The position numbers were made by a program, and so were the translations under genes. The notes beneath the pieces are model-generated. The model was not told where the DNA came from, ran no database searches, and worked only from the letters and a program-made list of their open reading frames with translations. DNA of 64,000 bases from Bradyrhizobium iriomotense (GTDB taxonomy: Bacteria; Pseudomonadota; Alphaproteobacteria; Rhizobiales; Xanthobacteraceae): positions 124,001 through 188,000 of the forward strand of contig NZ_BSOW01000014.1 in the NCBI RefSeq assembly GCF_030160715.1, written 5' to 3'. Position 1 is the stretch's first letter, and each line of letters opens with the position of its first letter. Below are positions 42,998-51,911 of the stretch, piece by piece.

Positions 42998-44125
42998 ATG
43001 CGTCCGACCGACGTTGCGATCTCCAATTATCGCTCCATTCGCCAGCTCTCGATACCCATTCACCCCTTGTCCGTGTTTGTGGGTGAGAATGGTGTCGGCA
43101 AATCCAATCTCTACAAGTCCTTGTCATTGTTGCGCGACGCGGCGGCAGGTCGAATCACACGCACGATCGCCGAGGAAGGCGGATTGAATTCCGTCTGCTG
43201 GTCCGGCCTTCGCAAGCGAGGCGAAGATGGGCGACTGCGTTTGTCGGCCAGGTTCGATCGTCTCAGATATTCCATTGAGCTCGGATTTCCCGGCCCGGTT
43301 GAGGCGGCATTTTCCGGCGAGCCGATGATCAAGGCCGAAAGCATCGAGGCGACGCAAGGCAGTCGAACGGTTCGACTCATGGAGCGGAAAAATTCGCTCG
43401 TCAGCGTCCGCGGCGAGAGCGGTGTCTGGAACAGCCACAAGGATGCGGTGCTGCCGTCAGAGACGGCGCTTGCGGGTTTTTCCGACGGCAAGGAATGCCC
43501 TGAAATCGACCTGATCAGAAACGCGATGCTGGGCTGGCGATTCTATCATGACTTTCGCACCGATCCGGCGTCGCCGATACGAAAGCCGTGTCTGGCGATC
43601 ACAACGCCCTCGCTCAGTGCCGATGGAAGCGATTTGGCTGCCGCCCTTGCGACCCTCTATTCCATTCGGGAGGACGCCACCGACCTGCAGGACGCGATCC
43701 AGGATGCATTCCCGGGCGCCGAGCTGCGCGCATGGGCAGAAAATGGCTGGTGTGAATTTGATTTGCAGCTGGCGGATATGCCGCGGCCATTCAAGGCTCA
43801 CGAGTTGTCCGATGGGACGCTGAAATACATCTGCCTGCTCGCGGTATTCATGGGCTATCGGCTGCCGCCCTTCATCGCGCTGAACGAACCGGAGAGCAGC
43901 CTGCATCCGTCGCTGCTGGCGCCATTGGCGCGGCTGGCCGCCAAGGCATCGCGCCGCGCGGACATCTGGATTGTCACGCATTCGGAACAACTGATGGAGG
44001 CATTGCGAAGCGAGAGTTCGATCCCGCTTCGCCGGGTGATCAAGCAGAAAGGCGCCACCACCATCGAGGGCCTGACCCTCGGCGGTGAGTATCGCGACGA
44101 GGAATCCGACGATGACGACGCTTAG
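42998..44125 (+). CDS. Lone AAA-family ATPase (AAA_21/RecF-like)
   Basis: Cytoplasmic P-loop protein of 375 aa. It opens like SMC/RecF-type ATPases (ISNYRSIRQLSIPIHPLSVF) with Walker A GENGVGKSN at about residues 29-37. The Walker B block reads IALNEPESSLHPSLL (Asn replaces the usual Asp, as in some OLD/RecF relatives) and the switch region is WIVTHSEQL. No nuclease (TOPRIM), primase or helicase domain is fused. Such isolated ATPases appear in several defence systems together with a nuclease; here the only close partner is a small membrane protein. GTG 42995 or ATG 42998 may be the start. Confidence 0.82.
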   Translation: MRPTDVAISNYRSIRQLSIPIHPLSVFVGENGVGKSNLYKSLSLLRDAAAGRITRTIAEEGGLNSVCWSGLRKRGEDGRLRLSARFDRLRYSIELGFPGPVEAAFSGEPMIKAESIEATQGSRTVRLMERKNSLVSVRGESGVWNSHKDAVLPSETALAGFSDGKECPEIDLIRNAMLGWRFYHDFRTDPASPIRKPCLAITTPSLSADGSDLAAALATLYSIREDATDLQDAIQDAFPGAELRAWAENGWCEFDLQLADMPRPFKAHELSDGTLKYICLLAVFMGYRLPPFIALNEPESSLHPSLLAPLARLAAKASRRADIWIVTHSEQLMEALRSESSIPLRRVIKQKGATTIEGLTLGGEYRDEESDDDDA

Positions 44126-44182
44126 TTGTTGCAGATCGAGCCGCTCTGCCGACCCAACGGTTTCGGAAGGAGCAAGTGATCC

Positions 44183-44443
44183 ATGAGAAGCGTGGCCGCC
44201 ATTGCGATCGCTTACATACTTACGGGCGCTCTCTACGTTTGGCGTGATTTCCGAAAGCCGATCGATGAGCAACCCAGCTATGTCAAGTGGGGCGGCATAG
44301 GGACCACACTGTTTATCGTGCTCTACTGGCTCCCCGGAACGCTGTCTGCGGCCTGTCGGGGCGGCGTCTTGCGAGACTTAGCCGTTCCATGGGTAATCTT
44401 TGCTGCCCTCACCGTCGCGGGGCTTTACTTCTCAAGTATATAG
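44183..44443 (+). CDS. Small integral membrane protein
   Basis: Protein of 86 aa with three hydrophobic stretches (residues about 4-20, 33-51 and 66-84) and a short polar link WRDFRKPIDEQPSYVKWGG. A strong GGAAGGAG ribosome site precedes ATG 44183. It follows the AAA ATPase by 57 bases and could be co-transcribed. No family recognised. Confidence 0.6.
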   Translation: MRSVAAIAIAYILTGALYVWRDFRKPIDEQPSYVKWGGIGTTLFIVLYWLPGTLSAACRGGVLRDLAVPWVIFAALTVAGLYFSSI

Positions 44444-44536
44444 CTCGCCGCAGGCGGAGCATCCAGTACGCCACGGCCGTTCCGTATCCAACTGACGTCT
44501 CTGAAATACTGGATCATCCGCCTTCGCGGATGATCA
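44444..44536. repeat. Palindromic repeat family A, copy 4 (degenerate)
   Basis: Left arm reduced (CTCGCCGCAGGCGGAGCATCC), inner AGTACGCC and TACTGGATC present, right arm GATCATCCGCC...GGCGGATGATCA-like. It lies at the convergent ends of the small membrane protein gene and the phosphatase-family gene. Confidence 0.65.
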
Positions 44537-44559
44537 CAGCGTGAGGCTTGGCTCTTACC

Positions 44560-45351
44560 TTACGCCGACTTCCGCAAAATCTTCACCAGTTCGCCGTGCA
44601 CGAACTCGTTGCCGCATACGACGTGGCCGGTCACCAGCGCATCGCCCGGGGTTTCGATGTCGCTGACGGTGCCGCCCGCTTCGCGGACCATGATCATGCC
44701 GGCGGCGATGTCCCATGATTGCAGATTGCGCTCCCAGTAACCGTCGAGGCGGCCTGCGGCGACGAAGGCGAGGTCGAGGGAGGCGGCGCCGAAGCGGCGC
44801 AGGCCTGCGACCTGGTCCTGGATCGCGGTCATCTCGCGGCGGAAGGATTCGTGGTCGCCGCGGCCGATATGCGGCAGGCCGCAGGCGATGACGCATTCGT
44901 TGAGCTGGCGGCGGCCGGCCACGCGCAGGCGCTGGTCGTTAAGGAAGGCACCCTTGCCGCGCTCGGCGATATAGAGCTCGTCATTGGCAGGATTGTAGAT
45001 CACGCCCGCGATCACGGTGCCTTCGCGCGCCAGCGCGATCGAGATCGCAAATTGCGGAATGCCATGCAGGAAGTTGGTGGTGCCGTCGAGTGGATCGACG
45101 ATCCAGGTGTGGCTCTTGTCGGTGCCCTCGCGCGTGCCGCCTTCCTCGCCGATGAAGCCGTAGCCGGGGCGGGCCTTGGCGAGATCCTGGTAGAGGATTT
45201 CTTCGGCGCGCTTGTCGGCGAGCGAGACGAAATTCGCCGGCCCCTTCAGCGAGACCTGCAAGTGCTCGATCTCGCCGAGATCGCGCTTGAGGCTGCGGCC
45301 GGCGCGGCGCGCGGCTTTGACCATGACGTTGATAGTTGCGGAATACAGCAT
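44560..45351 (-). CDS. Inositol monophosphatase-family protein (SuhB-like)
   Basis: Lithium-sensitive-type phosphatase of 263 aa. The metal-binding motifs are intact: GEEGG, the signature WIVDPLDGTTNFLHGIP, and the C-terminal SWDIAAGMIMVREAGG. The family dephosphorylates inositol-1-phosphate and related sugar phosphates with magnesium; in bacteria SuhB relatives also affect rRNA transcription. Standard length. It is the last gene of the minus-strand cluster, 83 bases after the Sel1 protein gene. Confidence 0.93.
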   Translation of the reverse strand: MLYSATINVMVKAARRAGRSLKRDLGEIEHLQVSLKGPANFVSLADKRAEEILYQDLAKARPGYGFIGEEGGTREGTDKSHTWIVDPLDGTTNFLHGIPQFAISIALAREGTVIAGVIYNPANDELYIAERGKGAFLNDQRLRVAGRRQLNECVIACGLPHIGRGDHESFRREMTAIQDQVAGLRRFGAASLDLAFVAAGRLDGYWERNLQSWDIAAGMIMVREAGGTVSDIETPGDALVTGHVVCGNEFVHGELVKILRKSA

Positions 45352-45434
45352 GAGTTCAGTCTTGATTGGGGGAATTCGGCCGAAAGCCGTCAGATTTAGG
45401 GGACTGGGTGCCCTGCGGCAGGTCCCGCGTCAAG

Positions 45435-46514
45435 TCATTTGGTCCCGAGCCATTTCTTCGCGGCGGCCTCGGCCTTGGCCCGGTCGTCGGGGGGCAGATC
45501 GGTCAATTGCTTGTCGAGATCGGGATCCCCCTTGCCGCCGGTCTTCGCGACCAGGTGCCATTTGAAGCCCTCGACCTTGTCGGCCTGCGTGCCCACGCCG
45601 TTGATCAGCACCCAGGCCAGCCGGTTCTGCGCGATCGGGCTGTTTTGCCGGGCCGCCTTGCGAAGCAACGCCACTGCCGCGGGCTGGTTCTTCGGCGTGC
45701 CGGTGCCGTTGAACAGCGCGATCGCATATTCGACCTCGGCATCGACATTGTCGGCGAGCGAGGCGGCCTGGAGCAGCCGCACCGCCCGTTCGATGTCCTT
45801 CGGCACGCCGGTGCCTTCCTTGTAGAAGGTCGCGAGCGCGTATTGCGCCTCGGGCAGCCCTGCATCCGCGGCCTGGCGGAGCAGCTCGGCCGAGCGTCGG
45901 ACGTCCTGCGGCAGCGTCTGCCCGTCGAGATAAAGCAGTGCGAGATTATAGGCGGCCTTGGCCTCGCCGAGCTTGGCGGCGGAGGCGAGCAGCTTGACTG
46001 CATCGCCCTTGTCGACCGGGCCGCCGCGACCGGCCATGCGCATCATCGCCAGCTCGAACATCGCTTCACGGTCACCCGCATCGGAGGCTCGCTTGTACCA
46101 CTCGACCGCTTTGGGGTAATCGCGCTTGATGCCGAGCGCGTTGGAATAGAGCTGGCCCAGCATGGTCATCGCCTTGGGATCGCCTCCTTGCGCGCGCGCG
46201 GTGGCGAGATCGAACGCGGTCTTGTATTGCCCGCGCTGATAGGCGCCGTACACGAGATCGGCGTTGGAATTGTCGGTCGGCGGCGCCGGGATCACGGTCG
46301 CGGCCGGCGGTGGACTCGGCGAAGCCGAGGGCTTTGGCGCCGGCGTCGCCTCCTTCTTCTTGGTGACCGCGTGCGGCTTGATTTCAGGTTTTTCCTTGGG
46401 CTTCTCGGGCGCAGGGCTCGGCGTTGCCGTAGGCGGCGTCAGCGAGAGCTGTGCGGCGGCGGGCACGGCGAGGAGCAACAGAGCCAGGAACGATGTGAAC
46501 AGCAGGAGCTTCAT
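45435..46514 (-). CDS. Secreted Sel1-repeat protein
   Basis: Exported protein of 359 aa. Signal peptide MKLLLFTSFLALLLLAVPAAA, a proline/lysine-rich linker, then at least five Sel1-type repeats (about 90-320), such as AMTMLGQLYSNALGIKRDYPKAVEWYKRA. Sel1 solenoids mediate protein-protein contacts, often in envelope processes. ATG 46514 overlaps the TGA of the upstream ThiE-like gene (ATGA), so it is translationally coupled although the two proteins act in different compartments. Confidence 0.9.
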   Translation of the reverse strand: MKLLLFTSFLALLLLAVPAAAQLSLTPPTATPSPAPEKPKEKPEIKPHAVTKKKEATPAPKPSASPSPPPAATVIPAPPTDNSNADLVYGAYQRGQYKTAFDLATARAQGGDPKAMTMLGQLYSNALGIKRDYPKAVEWYKRASDAGDREAMFELAMMRMAGRGGPVDKGDAVKLLASAAKLGEAKAAYNLALLYLDGQTLPQDVRRSAELLRQAADAGLPEAQYALATFYKEGTGVPKDIERAVRLLQAASLADNVDAEVEYAIALFNGTGTPKNQPAAVALLRKAARQNSPIAQNRLAWVLINGVGTQADKVEGFKWHLVAKTGGKGDPDLDKQLTDLPPDDRAKAEAAAKKWLGTK

Positions 46515-47197
46515 GATCGGCTGCTAGCCATGCTCCCGCCTGCGGGTGCATCCGCATAGGCCTTCTTGATCGCGGCTTCCGCATCGACCAGCGCAGCCTT
46601 CGGCCCGCGCGGATCGGCCCAGATGAAATCGCCGACCAGCACGAAATCCGCACCCGCGGCGGCGAATTCGAAGGCTTCCGCCGTCGAGGTGGCAAAGCCG
46701 ACGCAGGGCGGCTCGAACAGCTCGGCCCACCAGTCCAGCCGCTCCGCGATCGCCTGCGCCGACGGACGCTGTCCTTCCGCGTCGGGCTCGCCGAACAGCA
46801 CGTAATCCGCGCCCATTTCACCGGCGGACATGGAATCGTGCCGCGTCGTGAGCCCGCCGACACCGGCGATCCGATCCGGCTTCAGCGAGGGCATTTCGTC
46901 CTCCAACGCGGCGATCCCGGTTAGATGCGCGCCGTCGGCGCCCCCGCGCGCGACCAGCTCGACATGGCCGTCGAGCAGCAGCGCCGCGCCGGCCTTCTGG
47001 ACGACCGGCGCCAGCGCCTTCACCCGCGTGATCATCGTGCGCTGGTCGGTTTCCTTCAGCCGCACCAGCACGGCTGCGACGTCGGCGGCGGCGAGCAAAG
47101 CGGGCAGCTCACCGAGGAGCGAGACGGGATCGTCGACGAGCGGCGTCGCGAGATAAAGCCGCGGCGCCGGGCGCGCGGGAGCGGAATTGTTCGACAA
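46511..47197 (-). CDS. Divergent thiamine-phosphate-synthase-like protein
   Basis: ThiE/TenI-fold barrel protein of 228 aa. LVRLKET, GADGAHLTG and GADYVLFGE follow the ThiE order. Several catalytic features are altered: the NDR motif before the DGxHLG strand is replaced by LDGHVELV, and the GPIFxTxTK loop by GEPDAEGQ. So it is doubtful that it makes thiamine phosphate; a TenI-like or regulatory role is possible. The start is TTG 47197 with AAGGCGG upstream, two bases after the class I aldolase stop; no ATG or GTG fits the conserved beginning. Confidence 0.8.
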   Translation of the reverse strand: MSNNSAPARPAPRLYLATPLVDDPVSLLGELPALLAAADVAAVLVRLKETDQRTMITRVKALAPVVQKAGAALLLDGHVELVARGGADGAHLTGIAALEDEMPSLKPDRIAGVGGLTTRHDSMSAGEMGADYVLFGEPDAEGQRPSAQAIAERLDWWAELFEPPCVGFATSTAEAFEFAAAGADFVLVGDFIWADPRGPKAALVDAEAAIKKAYADAPAGGSMASSRS

Positions 47198-47199
47198 GT

Positions 47200-48240
47200 C
47201 TAGGCCGCCTTCTTCTCTAACCCGCTGTCCCATTCGCCGCGGCTGGCGAGTGCGTTCATCCGCGCGCGATGGGCGAAGGCCCTTTGACCTGCCGCGACGT
47301 TTTCCGCCTTGCCCGACCAGGCCTTCTGCGGCGCGGCCTGGAGCGCGCGGCCGTAGGAGAAGGTCAGCCGCCACGGCAGCGGCCCGAGCCTGTTCATGGC
47401 ATCGAGATGCGCGGTCGCCTCCTCGTCCGACTGACCGCCGGAGAGGAAGGCGATGCCGGGCACTGCGGCCGGCACGCAGGCCTTGAGCAGGCGCACGGTC
47501 TTCTCGGCGACCTCCGCAACGGAGGCCTGCTTGCCGCACTTCTTGCCGGAGACCGCCATGTTGGGCTTCAGCACCATGCCTTCGAGCGCGACGCGCTGCA
47601 CGCGCAATTCCTGGAACGTCTTGTTGAGCACACGCTGCGTGACGTCATAGCAGCGGTCAATGTCGTGGTCGCCGTCCATCAGCACCTCCGGCTCGACGAT
47701 CGGCACGATCTGCGCGGCCTGGCACAGCGTGGCGTAGCGCGCGAGCGCATGCGCATTGACGCTGATCGCGGTCATCGAGGGGATGCCCCGGCCGTCAGTG
47801 CCGCTGCCGATGTCGATTACCGCGCGCCATTTGGCAAAGCGCGCACCGCGCTCGTAGTATTTCTTCAGGCGCTCGGCGAGCTTGTCGAGGCCGACCGTGA
47901 CGAGCTCGCCGGGGCACATCGGCAGGGCTTGCGTGCCTTCATCGACCTTGATGCCGGGAATGGCGCCGCTCTCTTCGATCAGCTTCACCAGCGGGGTGCC
48001 GTCCCGGGCCGTTTGCCAGATCGTCTCGTCATAGAGGATGACGCCGGAGATGTGCTGGCTCATGGCGTCCTTGGCGCGAAACAGCATCTCGCGGTAATCG
48101 CGGCGATTGTCTTCGGTGGATTCCACGCCGATTGCGTCAAAACGCTTCTTGATGGTGCCGGAGGATTCGTCGGCGGCGAGGATGCCCTTGCCGGGCGTAA
48201 CCATGGCCTGTGCGACCTTGTTGAGCTCAGTCAGATTCAT
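47200..48240 (-). CDS. Class I fructose-bisphosphate aldolase
   Basis: Schiff-base aldolase of 346 aa, the eukaryote-like class I type: AMVTPGKGILAADESSGTI at the start, GVILYDET, GIKVDEG, and LEGMVLKPNM with the Schiff-base lysine, then FLSGGQSDEEATAHLDAMN. It splits fructose-1,6-bisphosphate into dihydroxyacetone phosphate and glyceraldehyde-3-phosphate without a metal. ATG 48240 follows GAGGACCTCTCG; upstream frame is repeat sequence. It lies after the class II aldolase on the same strand, separated by repeat C2. Confidence 0.94.
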   Translation of the reverse strand: MNLTELNKVAQAMVTPGKGILAADESSGTIKKRFDAIGVESTEDNRRDYREMLFRAKDAMSQHISGVILYDETIWQTARDGTPLVKLIEESGAIPGIKVDEGTQALPMCPGELVTVGLDKLAERLKKYYERGARFAKWRAVIDIGSGTDGRGIPSMTAISVNAHALARYATLCQAAQIVPIVEPEVLMDGDHDIDRCYDVTQRVLNKTFQELRVQRVALEGMVLKPNMAVSGKKCGKQASVAEVAEKTVRLLKACVPAAVPGIAFLSGGQSDEEATAHLDAMNRLGPLPWRLTFSYGRALQAAPQKAWSGKAENVAAGQRAFAHRARMNALASRGEWDSGLEKKAA

Positions 48241-48339
48241 CGAGAGGTCCTCCCAAAACGATTCTGCCTTGCCCGCGAAAATAGACCGTTCTCGGGCAAT
48301 TGCCGAGTTAACGTTGGTCGCAGGGTAGAGGGGGCCACT

Positions 48340-48436
48340 GTCATTCCGGGATGCGCCGAAAGGCGCAGGCCCGGAATCCATACCCCAGGCTGTGGTTATG
48401 GATTCCGGGCTCACGCTTCGCGTGCCCCGGAATGAC
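48340..48436. repeat. Palindromic repeat family C, copy 2
   Basis: Outer arms GTCATTCCGGGATGCGC and CGTGCCCCGGAATGAC; inner CCGGAATCCATA and TATGGATTCCGGG. It lies between the two aldolase genes and would interrupt a through-transcript with a stable stem. Confidence 0.82.
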
Positions 48437-48458
48437 GGGAGGGAGTGTCTTCGCTCGC

Positions 48459-49526
48459 TTACGCGATCTTCGGGTTGAGCTCGCCCTTGGCGTAGCGCTT
48501 GGCCATTTCGGCGGTGGTCAGGACGCGCTTGATCTTGGAGGCTTGCCCCGCCGTGTTGAACTCCTGGAGCCGCTGCTTGCACAGCTTGGTCATGGCTTCC
48601 ATCGCCGGCTTCAGGTACTTGCGCGGATCGAACTCTTCCGGATTGTCCTTCAGGACCTTGCGAATCTGGCCGGTCATCGCCATGCGGTTGTCGGTGTCGA
48701 TGTTGATCTTGCGCACGCCGTTCTTGATCCCGCGCTGGATCTCGGCGACCGGCACGCCCCAGGTCGGCTTCATCTTGCCGCCGTTGGCGTTGATGATCTC
48801 CTGAAGCTCCTGCGGCACCGACGAGGAGCCGTGCATCACGAGATGCGTGTTCGGCAGCTTGCGGTGGATCTCCTCGATCACGTTCACGGCGAGGATGTCG
48901 CCGTCCGGCTTGCGGGTAAATTTGTAAGCGCCGTGAGAAGTCCCCATCGCGATCGCGAGCGCGTCGACCTGGGTCTCCTGGACGAACTTCACGGCCTCGT
49001 CCGGATTAGTCAGGAGTTGGTCGTGGCTGAGCTTGCCCTCGGCACCGTGGCCGTCTTCCTTGTCACCCATGCCGGTCTCGAGCGAGCCGAGCACACCGAG
49101 TTCGCCTTCCACCGAGATGCCGCCGAGATGGGCCATGTCGGTCACGGTCTTGGTGACGCCGACATTGTAGCCCCAGTCGCCTGGGGTCTTGCCGTCGGCC
49201 TTCAGCGAGCCGTCCATCATCACCGAGGTGAAGCCGGCCTGGATCGCGGTCATGCAGGTCGCGGGCTCGTTGCCGTGGTCGAGATGCACGCAGACCGGGA
49301 TGTGCGGATAGATCTCGGTCACCGCGTCCATCATGTGCTTGAGCATGACGTCGTTGGCGTAGGAGCGCGCGCCGCGCGAGGCCTGGATGATGACGGGCGC
49401 GTCGACCTGGTTGGCCGCGTCCATGATCGCTAAGGCCTGCTCCATATTGTTGATGTTGAAGGCCGGTACGCCGTAATCGTTCTCCGCAGCATGGTCGAGC
49501 AATTGACGCAACGTGATCCGAGCCAT
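48459..49526 (-). CDS. fba: Class II fructose-bisphosphate aldolase
   Basis: Zinc-dependent aldolase of 355 aa. LHLDHGNEPATCMTAIQAGF carries the metal-binding histidine and DHG motif; MDGSLKADGKTPGDWGYNV and LVMHGSSSVPQEL (second metal histidine) complete the active site. The size and order match the Calvin-cycle (CbbA-like) subgroup used in glycolysis, gluconeogenesis and carbon fixation. ATG 49526 follows GAGAAAAAG. It sits 39 bases downstream of pgk. Confidence 0.95.
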   Translation of the reverse strand: MARITLRQLLDHAAENDYGVPAFNINNMEQALAIMDAANQVDAPVIIQASRGARSYANDVMLKHMMDAVTEIYPHIPVCVHLDHGNEPATCMTAIQAGFTSVMMDGSLKADGKTPGDWGYNVGVTKTVTDMAHLGGISVEGELGVLGSLETGMGDKEDGHGAEGKLSHDQLLTNPDEAVKFVQETQVDALAIAMGTSHGAYKFTRKPDGDILAVNVIEEIHRKLPNTHLVMHGSSSVPQELQEIINANGGKMKPTWGVPVAEIQRGIKNGVRKINIDTDNRMAMTGQIRKVLKDNPEEFDPRKYLKPAMEAMTKLCKQRLQEFNTAGQASKIKRVLTTAEMAKRYAKGELNPKIA

Positions 49527-49565
49527 CTGTCTTTTTCTCCCGTTTGAGCCTTTCCGGCCAGCAAC

Positions 49566-50762
49566 TTACTTGGTGCGCAAAACCTCGACGCCGGGCAGGG
49601 GCTTGCCTTCCATCCATTCAAGAAATGCGCCACCGGCGGTCGAGACATAGGTGAAATCGGAGCCGACGCCGGCCTGGTTGAGCGCCGCGACGGTATCGCC
49701 GCCGCCCGCGATCGAGATCAGCTTCTTGGCCTTGGTGCGTTCGGCGGCGTGCTTGGCCGCCGCCACAGTGCCGCGGTCGAACGGCTGCAGCTCGAAGGCT
49801 CCCAACGGGCCGTTCCAGACCAGGGTTGCCGCATCGTCAATCGCGGCCTGGACGCGCACGACCGATTGCGGGCCGACGTCGAGGATCATGCCGTCGGCCG
49901 GGATCGCATCGAGGCCATAGGCATGCGAGGGCGCGTTGGCGGCGAAATGATAGGCGACGGTCGCGTCCACGGGGAGGATGATTGCGCAGTTCGCGGCCTC
50001 GGCCTTCTCCATGATGCGCAGCGCAGTCGCGGCGAGATCCTTCTCGGCCAGCGACTTGCCGACCGCGACGCCCTGGGCGTGCAGGAAGGTGTTGGCCATG
50101 CCGCCGCCGATCACGAGCGCGTCGACCTTGCTGACGAGGTTTTCCAACAGGTCGATCTTGGTCGAGACTTTTGCGCCGCCGATGATCGCGATCACCGGCT
50201 TGGTCGGCGCTTCCAGCGCCTTCCCCAGCGCATCGAGCTCGGCCTGCATGGTGCGGCCCGCATAGGCCGGCAGCTTGTGGCCGAGGCCTTCGGTCGAGGC
50301 GTGAGCGCGGTGCGCGGCGGAGAATGCGTCATTGACCCAGACGTCGCCGAGCTTGGCGAGCTCCGCGACGAAGGTGGGATCGTTCTTTTCCTCTTCCTTG
50401 TGGAAGCGGGTGTTTTCCAGGCACAGGATGTCGCCGTCGCTCAGCGCCGCCACGGCCTTGGCCGCAGGCTCGCCGATGCAGTCGTCGGCAAAGGCGACGG
50501 GCTTCTTGATCACCTTGGACAGCGCCTCCGCAACCGGCTTCAGCGAGTCCTTGGCGTCGCGGCCTTTCGGCCGGCCAAAATGTGCCAGCAGGATGACCTT
50601 GCCGCCTTTGTCGGAGAGCTCGGTGATGGTGGGCGCGACGCGCTCGAGCCTGGTTGCGTCGGTAACGCGCCCGTTGTCCATGGGCACGTTGAGATCGACG
50701 CGCAGCAGCACGCGTTTGCCCTTCACGTCGACGTCGTCGAGGGTGCGAAATTTGTTCGCCAT
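49566..50762 (-). CDS. pgk: Phosphoglycerate kinase
   Basis: Cytoplasmic kinase of 398 aa that interconverts 1,3-bisphosphoglycerate and 3-phosphoglycerate. KRVLLRVDLNVPMDNG (substrate-binding aspartate/asparagine), LLAHFGRPKG, GGAKVSTKIDLLENL and the nucleotide loop SIAGGGDTVAALNQ are canonical, and the length is standard. ATG 50762 was chosen at the conserved MANKFRTLDDVDVKGKRV; the open frame upstream is repeat E2. Confidence 0.96.
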   Translation of the reverse strand: MANKFRTLDDVDVKGKRVLLRVDLNVPMDNGRVTDATRLERVAPTITELSDKGGKVILLAHFGRPKGRDAKDSLKPVAEALSKVIKKPVAFADDCIGEPAAKAVAALSDGDILCLENTRFHKEEEKNDPTFVAELAKLGDVWVNDAFSAAHRAHASTEGLGHKLPAYAGRTMQAELDALGKALEAPTKPVIAIIGGAKVSTKIDLLENLVSKVDALVIGGGMANTFLHAQGVAVGKSLAEKDLAATALRIMEKAEAANCAIILPVDATVAYHFAANAPSHAYGLDAIPADGMILDVGPQSVVRVQAAIDDAATLVWNGPLGAFELQPFDRGTVAAAKHAAERTKAKKLISIAGGGDTVAALNQAGVGSDFTYVSTAGGAFLEWMEGKPLPGVEVLRTK

Positions 50763-50772
50763 CGGACACTCT

Positions 50773-50892
50773 CTCTTGTCCCGGGCGCTGCGCAGCGCGA
50801 AGCGGTGCGCAGCAGAACCGGGACCTGGGCGGGGAGATGGGTCCCGGCTCCGCGGAGCAGCGCAAGCGCGCTGCACCGCGTCCGGGACACGA
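50773..50892. repeat. Palindromic repeat family E, copy 2
   Basis: Arms GTCCCGGGCGCTGCGCAGCG and CGCTGCACCGCGTCCGGGAC with an inner ACCGGGACC / GGGTCCCGG pair. Shares its joins with copy 1 (31014-31144). It fills most of the gap between pgk and gap. Confidence 0.78.
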
Positions 50893-50903
50893 GACCTACG
50901 TTC

Positions 50904-51911
50904 TTAGATCACCTTCGACATCGCAACGGCGGTGTCGGCCATGCGGTTCGAGAAGCCCCACTCATTGTCGTACCAGGACATCACGCGCACCAGCGTGCCG
51001 TTCTGCACCTTGGTCTGGTCCTCGTGGAACGTGGAGGAGTGCGGGTCGTGGTTGAAGTCGATCGAGACGTTCGGCGCCGTGGTGTAGCCGAGGATGCCCT
51101 TGAGCTGCTGCTCCGAGGCGCGCTTCATCGCCGCGTTGATTTCCTTGGCGTCGGTGGCGCGCTTGGCGACGATCTTGAGGTCGACGACCGAGACGTTCGG
51201 GGTCGGCACGCGGATCGCGACGCCGTCGAGCTTGCCCTTCAACTCCGGCAGCACCAATCCGATCGCCTTCGCAGCGCCCGTCGAGGTCGGGATCATCGAC
51301 ATCGCCGCGGCGCGGCCGCGGTAGAGATCCTTGTGCAGCGTGTCCAGCGTCGGCTGGTCGCCGGTGTAGGCGTGGATCGTGGTCATGAAGCCGGTCTCGA
51401 TGCCGACGAGGTCGTTGAGGACCTTGGCGACCGGCGCGAGGCAGTTGGTGGTGCAGGAGCCGTTGGAGACGACCAGGTGATCCTTGGTCAGCGTCTCGTG
51501 GTTGACACCGTAGACGATGGTCGCATCGGCGCCGTCAGCGGGCGCGGAGACCAGCACGCGCTTGGCGCCGGCGGTCAGGTGCGCGGAGGCCTTCTCCTTG
51601 GCGGTGAAGATGCCGGTGCACTCCATCGCGATATCGACGCCGAGATCCTTCCAGGGCAGCTTCGAGGGATCGCGCTCGGCGGTCACCTTGATCTTGCCGG
51701 TGCCGAGGTTGATCGTGTCGCCATCGACGGTCACGGTTCCCGGGAAGCGGCCGTGCACGGAGTCGAAGCGAAGCAGATGCGCATTGGTCTCGACCGGTCC
51801 GAGATCGTTGATGGCGACCACCTCGACGTCCTTGCGGCCGGACTCGGCGATGGCCCGCAGGATGTTGCGGCCGATGCGGCCAAAACCGTTAATTGCAACG
51901 CGGACTGCCAT
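50904..51911 (-). CDS. gap: Glyceraldehyde-3-phosphate dehydrogenase
   Basis: Cytoplasmic enzyme of 335 aa. NAD-binding start VAINGFGRIGRNILRAI, active-site SNGSCTTNCLAPV with the catalytic cysteine, HAYTGDQPTLD and WYDNEWGFSNRM are all intact. It converts glyceraldehyde-3-phosphate and phosphate to 1,3-bisphosphoglycerate; NAD versus NADP preference cannot be read safely. ATG 51911 with GGAGAC upstream. It lies between tkt and pgk. Confidence 0.96.
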   Translation of the reverse strand: MAVRVAINGFGRIGRNILRAIAESGRKDVEVVAINDLGPVETNAHLLRFDSVHGRFPGTVTVDGDTINLGTGKIKVTAERDPSKLPWKDLGVDIAMECTGIFTAKEKASAHLTAGAKRVLVSAPADGADATIVYGVNHETLTKDHLVVSNGSCTTNCLAPVAKVLNDLVGIETGFMTTIHAYTGDQPTLDTLHKDLYRGRAAAMSMIPTSTGAAKAIGLVLPELKGKLDGVAIRVPTPNVSVVDLKIVAKRATDAKEINAAMKRASEQQLKGILGYTTAPNVSIDFNHDPHSSTFHEDQTKVQNGTLVRVMSWYDNEWGFSNRMADTAVAMSKVI

